This document shows positions 59,897-64,000 of a stretch of DNA of 64,000 nt, one piece after another. The stretch spans positions 65,968,193 through 66,032,192 of the forward strand of contig NW_022098057.1 in assembly GCF_002288925.2 (NCBI RefSeq), written 5' to 3'. The notes under the pieces were generated by a model that was given only the letters and a program-made list of their open reading frames with translations, made no database searches and was not told where the DNA came from. The DNA is from Delphinapterus leucas. Its lineage: Eukaryota; Chordata; Mammalia; Artiodactyla; Monodontidae. The translations under genes and the position numbers were made by a program. Each line of letters opens with the position of its first letter. Within the stretch, counting starts at the first letter, position 1.

Positions 59897-60137
59897 CTAC
59901 TCCTTTGGGGCTTACCTAGTGGCGCAGTGGTTGAGAGTCTCCGCCTGCCGACGCAGGGGACACGGGTTCGTGCCCCGGTCCGGGAAGATCCCACATGCCG
60001 TGGAGCGGCAGGGCCCGTGAGCCATGGCCGCTGAGCCTGCGCGTCCGGAGCCTGTGCTCCGCAACGGGAGAGGCCACAACAGTGAGAGGCCCGCGTACCA
60101 CGCAAAAAAGAAAAAAAACAAAAAAACTACTCCTTTG
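59897..60137 (+). mobile_element. CHR-type SINE, well preserved, with target duplication
   Basis: Plus orientation at 59908-60126. Its head has a change (gggcttacctagtgg instead of the common gggcttccctggtgg), but the body is close to what I recall of the family consensus, ending in an A tail. The flanks ctactcctttg at 59897-59907 and 60127-60137 are identical. Confidence 0.96.
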
Positions 60138-62228
60138 ACACTTTTAAAGATTCACCTATGTCTAATATGTTTTTTTTTCGTCTGTCCTATCTAAACAAAC
60201 AGTAAAATAAAACAAAACAAGTGATGGGGAATTTACATGATATGAACATTCCATGTTAAAGTGGAGTGACCCAGAAACACCAGAAATAAATCATAAACAG
60301 GAGTTGAACTTTTCCAAAAATGTGACTTTTACCCACTTACATTCTCCCCATTATTGCAAGTCATCAACATCTTCAGAACATCTTAGGACTACACATCTCA
60401 GGGTTAGGTTTAAGCATGTGGAACAAGCCACAATCATATTTGGGAGGTAAACATTAGAATCAATTTAATAAAGATATTAAACCGAAAATTGGGAGTGATG
60501 GTTTTAAATTATTTAAATACAAGGGAAGCTCTTTAATAATGCTTAGCAGATAACAAGTACTGTTTATTGTGCATTTAAACTGTATAAATATTAGCTATTT
60601 AGACTAGACTTGTGATCTTGGAAAAGGTAATAAACCTCCTTTACCTAGTATAAAATGGGAATTTCAATTTCACATATCCCATTGAATTTTTTTGGTTCAT
60701 CTGCAGAAATAGATGTGATAATAGATGTAATATTTTTGTTGTAATGAATCAGTAAATACTAATTATTATTTTGGGATTCATGATAACCATAGATTAAATA
60801 CTTTATATATAACATCAGTTAAATAAGAAAGATTTAGTAGATAGTCTGAGAAAGCATACTACTACCATGTATAATATTGCTTTCTTTTTGAAAAGCATTT
60901 CAAGTTTTACAAGTTGATTTCTGAATAAGCTATAATCCCCAAATTTGATTGGGAATCCGTAAATGCCAGTATTTTGCCATGTATAAGATTGAAATACTTA
61001 GACTGTTATCCTTAAATCAGATAAATTTTGTTGCAGTGCACGCATAGAAGCCTATGCATCTAAATTCTGTTTTTGCTAAAAACCCATGTGTATACAACCA
61101 AGGTCTGGAAGTAAAATGAACCCCCAGATTTTCTGAATAAATATGTCAGTACTCTTGCATTTGCCCCAAGTCTCATCTAATCTCTTCTCAATATGTTGTA
61201 AGAGGGGCGGCATAGGTTGCCTAACAAAATATAGTATATATTGGTCATGAATGTATAAAAGACATAGTAAAATAATATGTTTTGCTAGCTTTCTGTTATG
61301 GTAGGGTGAGGCCAAGAGCTGTAAATGACCATACTCTAGATTATTAATGTTTTAGACTAATCTGGGGCTCGATATCATCGAATATAATATTCCCTCTCAA
61401 TAACTATCTGCTCAGTGCCCTATTATTATGACATGATATTGAATAGGTCTTTTACAATTTATTTTGGTTTAGGAGTGCAAGGAACAATTACACTCCATGC
61501 TTAATAGTGTAATCCATCTGAATTTTACAACATATTGATTATTTAGGGTCCTTCTTACAGAGTTAGAAATGCTTTTTATGCACTAAAGGAAATACTGAGT
61601 TCCATCAAACTGAAATTGAATTATCAATACAAATTAGAAGTGGATATCTTGTCTTTTGGTTGGAGTATTCTATTAATTATTAAATTTATCAGTTAGTAGG
61701 TACACAGATACATTATTTAATCAACAAAAATCTGTTGCCCAATTCAAGTTGACTTATTTTTCCATGAATAATACACAGTTCCCTACCTGGATACTTCATG
61801 TTTCCCCCTTTATTGATCAAGATTAAAAGCTTTGGTGTTCAAGTTGCTTTTGCCCCAAACACCACCATATTGTGTTTTGTTGTAATCTTGCTAAAGCAGA
61901 AAGGATCGTACAGTTACCCAGTTTATCAAATAATTACACTCTAGCACATTCATGCTTGTTTATATTACCAAACTGTGCTATGATAATAGTTTGAGAAGCT
62001 AATGTATATGTAAATAGATGATGTTTTGTTAATTGATATGTTCATTGAGAATTTAGAAGGGATACACCGGGGAGGCTAGCATTAGGGGATAATGCAAACT
62101 CATAGAATTCCATTAGGCTAGGGTGTAGTTTCTAGTAAATTATGAGGAGTGGGTAAAATATCTGTATAGTATAGGATTATATTCCAAATATCTCTACTAA
62201 ATCAGGAGAACAAGTGGCATGTGTGATG
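60138..62228. other. Non-repetitive intron
   Basis: About 2.1 kb, AT-rich, with no recognised repeat or exon-like frame. Confidence 0.45.
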
Positions 62229-62716
62229 TCTTAGTCTGCTAGGGCTGCCATAACAAAATGCAATAGACCGGGTGGCTGAAACAATAGAAATTTATTTTCT
62301 CACAGTTCTTGAGGCTGGGATGTCTTAGATCAAAGTGCTGGCTGATTTGGTTCCTGGTGAGCGTTCTCTTCCTGGCTTGCAGATGGCTGCCTTCTTGCAA
62401 TGTCCTCACATGGTAGAGAGGGAGAGAGAGAGAAAGAGAGAGATCTTTTTTTTTTTTTTTTTTTGCGGTATGTGGGCCTCTCACTGTTGTGGCCTCTCCC
62501 GTTGCAGAGCACAGGCTCCGGACGCGTGGGCCCAGCGGCCATGGCTCACAGGCCCAGCCACTCCGTGGCATGTGGGATCTTCCCGGACCAGGGCACGAAC
62601 CCGTGTCCCCTGCATCAGCAGGCGGACTCTGAACCACTGAGCCACCAGGGAAGCCCCGAGAGAGAGCTTAAGTTACTAATCCTATCTGATTAGAGCCCCA
62701 CCCTTACGACTGTGTT
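62229..62716 (-). mobile_element. MLT1/MaLR-type LTR, minus strand, interrupted by a SINE
   Basis: 'ttagtctgctagggctgcca', 'gaaatttattttctcacagt', 'ttcttgaggctgggatgtct' and, after the SINE, 'atctgattagagccccaccc' then 'ttacgactgtgtttaac' follow the reverse complement of a MaLR LTR. A SINE sits in its (ga)n stretch at 62444-62657. The LTR stops at about 62716, where L1 begins. No internal retroviral coding region is present. Confidence 0.82.
62444..62657 (-). mobile_element. CHR-type SINE inserted in the LTR
   Basis: Minus orientation, a T-run of about 17 at the left and head 'gccaccagggaagcccc' at the right. The flanks are both gagagaga-type, so the target duplication cannot be bounded exactly in the simple repeat. 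Confidence 0.94.
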
Positions 62717-64000
62717 TAACATTTTTTAAATTTTAGCTTTATTGAGATGTAATTAAAAGTTATAAGATATTTAAAGTGTACATCGTGGTGATTTACTGTA
62801 CATGTACATTTTAAAAGAATTTCCCTCCATTTAATTAATTAACACATCTATCTGACATTCTTTTGTTGTTTGGTGAAAACATCTAACTTTTACTCTCAGC
62901 AAATTTCAATTATACAATACAGCGTTATTAACTATAGTCACTACCTTTTATATTATTTTCTTAGACTAACCTTATTTATCTTATACCTGAATGTTTGTAC
63001 CCTTTTATCAGCCTCTCCTTATTTCCCCTACCTCCCAGCCCCTAGAAACCACTTTTCTACTGTTTCTATGAATTTGACTTTTTTTTTTATTCTAAATATA
63101 AGCAATACCATGCAGTATTTCTCTTTTTGTCTGGCTTATTTCACTTAGCATAATACCTTCAAGGTTCATTCGTGTTGACATAAATGTCAGGATTTCCTTC
63201 TTTCTCATGGCTGAATAGTATTCCATCTTATATATACTACTACTTCTTTAATCATTTATCTGTTGATGGACACTTAGGTTGTTTCCATATCTTGGCTATT
63301 GTGAATAATGCCGCAGTGAACATGGGAGTGCAGACTTGTCTTTGATATCCTGTTTTAATTTCCTTTGGATGTATACCCAGAAGTTGGATTTACGGATCAT
63401 ACAGTAGTTATTTAAGTTTTAAGAAACCTCTATACTGTTTTCCATAGTGGCTGAACTAATTTAAACTTCCAACAGTGCACAAGGGATCCCTTTTCTTTAT
63501 ATCCCTACCAATGACTATTATCTCTTGTCTTTTTGATTAGGAGCCACTCTAATATTTTATTGTGGTTTTGATTTGCATTTCCCTGATGATTAGTGATGTT
63601 GATTACCTTTTCATGTACCTGTTGGCCATTTTTATGTCTTCACTGGCAAAATATCTATTCATTTTTTCCTGTCAATTTTTTATTGTATTGTTTTGCTTTT
63701 TTGCTGAGTTGCATGAGTTCCTTACATATTTTACATAGTAACCCCTTGTCAAATGTATGATTTGCAAATATTTTCTCCCATTCTATACGTTGACTTTTCA
63801 TTTTCTGATGGTTTCTTTAAATGTACAGAAGCTTTTTAGATGGATGTAGTCTCATTTGTTGATTTGTGCTTTTACTGCCTTTACTTTTTTTTGTCAAATC
63901 AAAAAAAAAAAAATCCTTGCCAAAACCATTGTCAAGGAGTTTACCTCCTTTTCTTCTAAGTTTATGTCTTCAAGGTCTTATATTCAAGTCGTCATCCATT
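62717..64000 (-). mobile_element. L1 3' end (3'UTR and ORF2 C-terminal region), running off the window
   Basis: Minus orientation. The 3'UTR starts near 'attttagctttattgagatg', with 'atctatctgacattcttttg' and 'ttctaaatataagcaatacc'. ORF2 follows through 'catggctgaatagtattcca', 'gatttgcatttccctgatga' and 'tttgcaaatattttctccca'. It is more diverged than the leftmost L1, so probably an older subfamily. Frames are broken throughout. Confidence 0.9.

Larger units (their letters stand above)
1..64000 (+). other. CTNNA3: Intronic span of CTNNA3 (alpha-T-catenin), two exons inside
   Basis: The whole window reads as one gene body on the + strand. Two spliced exons are seen at 27457-27562 and 39194-39328, and everything else behaves as intron: AT-rich, repeat-laden, no other conserved reading frame. 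Introns are at least 27,456 bp upstream, 11,631 bp between the exons and at least 24,672 bp downstream. Alpha-catenin genes are known for very large introns, and CTNNA3 is among the largest human genes, which fits. No promoter, first exon, last exon or polyadenylation site was recognised, so both gene ends lie outside. That the outer flanks belong to the same transcript is inferred from the exon phases and the absence of another gene. Confidence 0.85.

Noticed and set aside
62229..62716. Possible intact endogenous retrovirus beside the LTR
   Set aside because: Only LTR sequence is present; what follows is L1, with no retroviral genes.
1..64000. A new multi-gene biological system
   Set aside because: Nothing beyond two host exons and transposon remains has coding support on either strand.

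Overview
This is a vertebrate, almost certainly cetacean, nuclear genome segment lying inside one large gene. Twelve tRNA-derived CHR-type SINEs (head 'gggcttccctggtgg', body 'gggttcgtgcccc', A-rich tail) carry mostly perfect target-site duplications. There are several L1 retrotransposon copies and no bovine BovB or Bov-tA sequence that I can see, so whale or dolphin is the best reading; the species cannot be fixed from this window.

Only two protein-coding exons are supported, both on the + strand and both with canonical AG/GT borders. 27457-27562 (106 nt) and 39194-39328 (135 nt) join in phase and encode part of the C-terminal actin-binding domain of an alpha-catenin. The residues fit alpha-T-catenin (CTNNA3) best, and the exons correspond by homology to exons 16 and 17 of 18. 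The rest is intron: at least 27.4 kb upstream, 11.6 kb between the exons, and at least 24.7 kb downstream. The last coding exon was not found.

Layout. 1-6604: a nearly complete but decayed L1 on the minus strand, with 5'UTR, ORF1 and most of ORF2. 6605-15480: quiet AT-rich intron with two old hAT fossils and microsatellites. 15481-27456: one SINE, two L1 pieces in odd order, an MLT1-type LTR, a second LTR-like stretch, and MIRs. 27457-39328: the two exons and the intron between them, holding two SINEs inserted at one site, a full-length mariner transposon (33723-35211) split by a 235-bp hAT element, four more SINEs apart from the pair, and a MIR with a perfect 19-bp hairpin. 39329-64000: more SINEs, an L1 nested in another L1, an old L1 5' portion (ORF1 region), MIRs, a second copy of the 235-bp hAT family, a repeat-poor block at 57.3-58.1 kb, an MLT1-type LTR broken by a SINE and an L1, and a further L1 running off the end.

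There is no operon, CRISPR, phage or novel defence-type system here. The interest lies in the nested transposon record (mariner, then hAT; old repeat, then L1, then L1), local template-switch-like rearrangements, and a few repeat-free intronic blocks that could be regulatory. Repeat family names come from memory of consensus sequences, without a database search.
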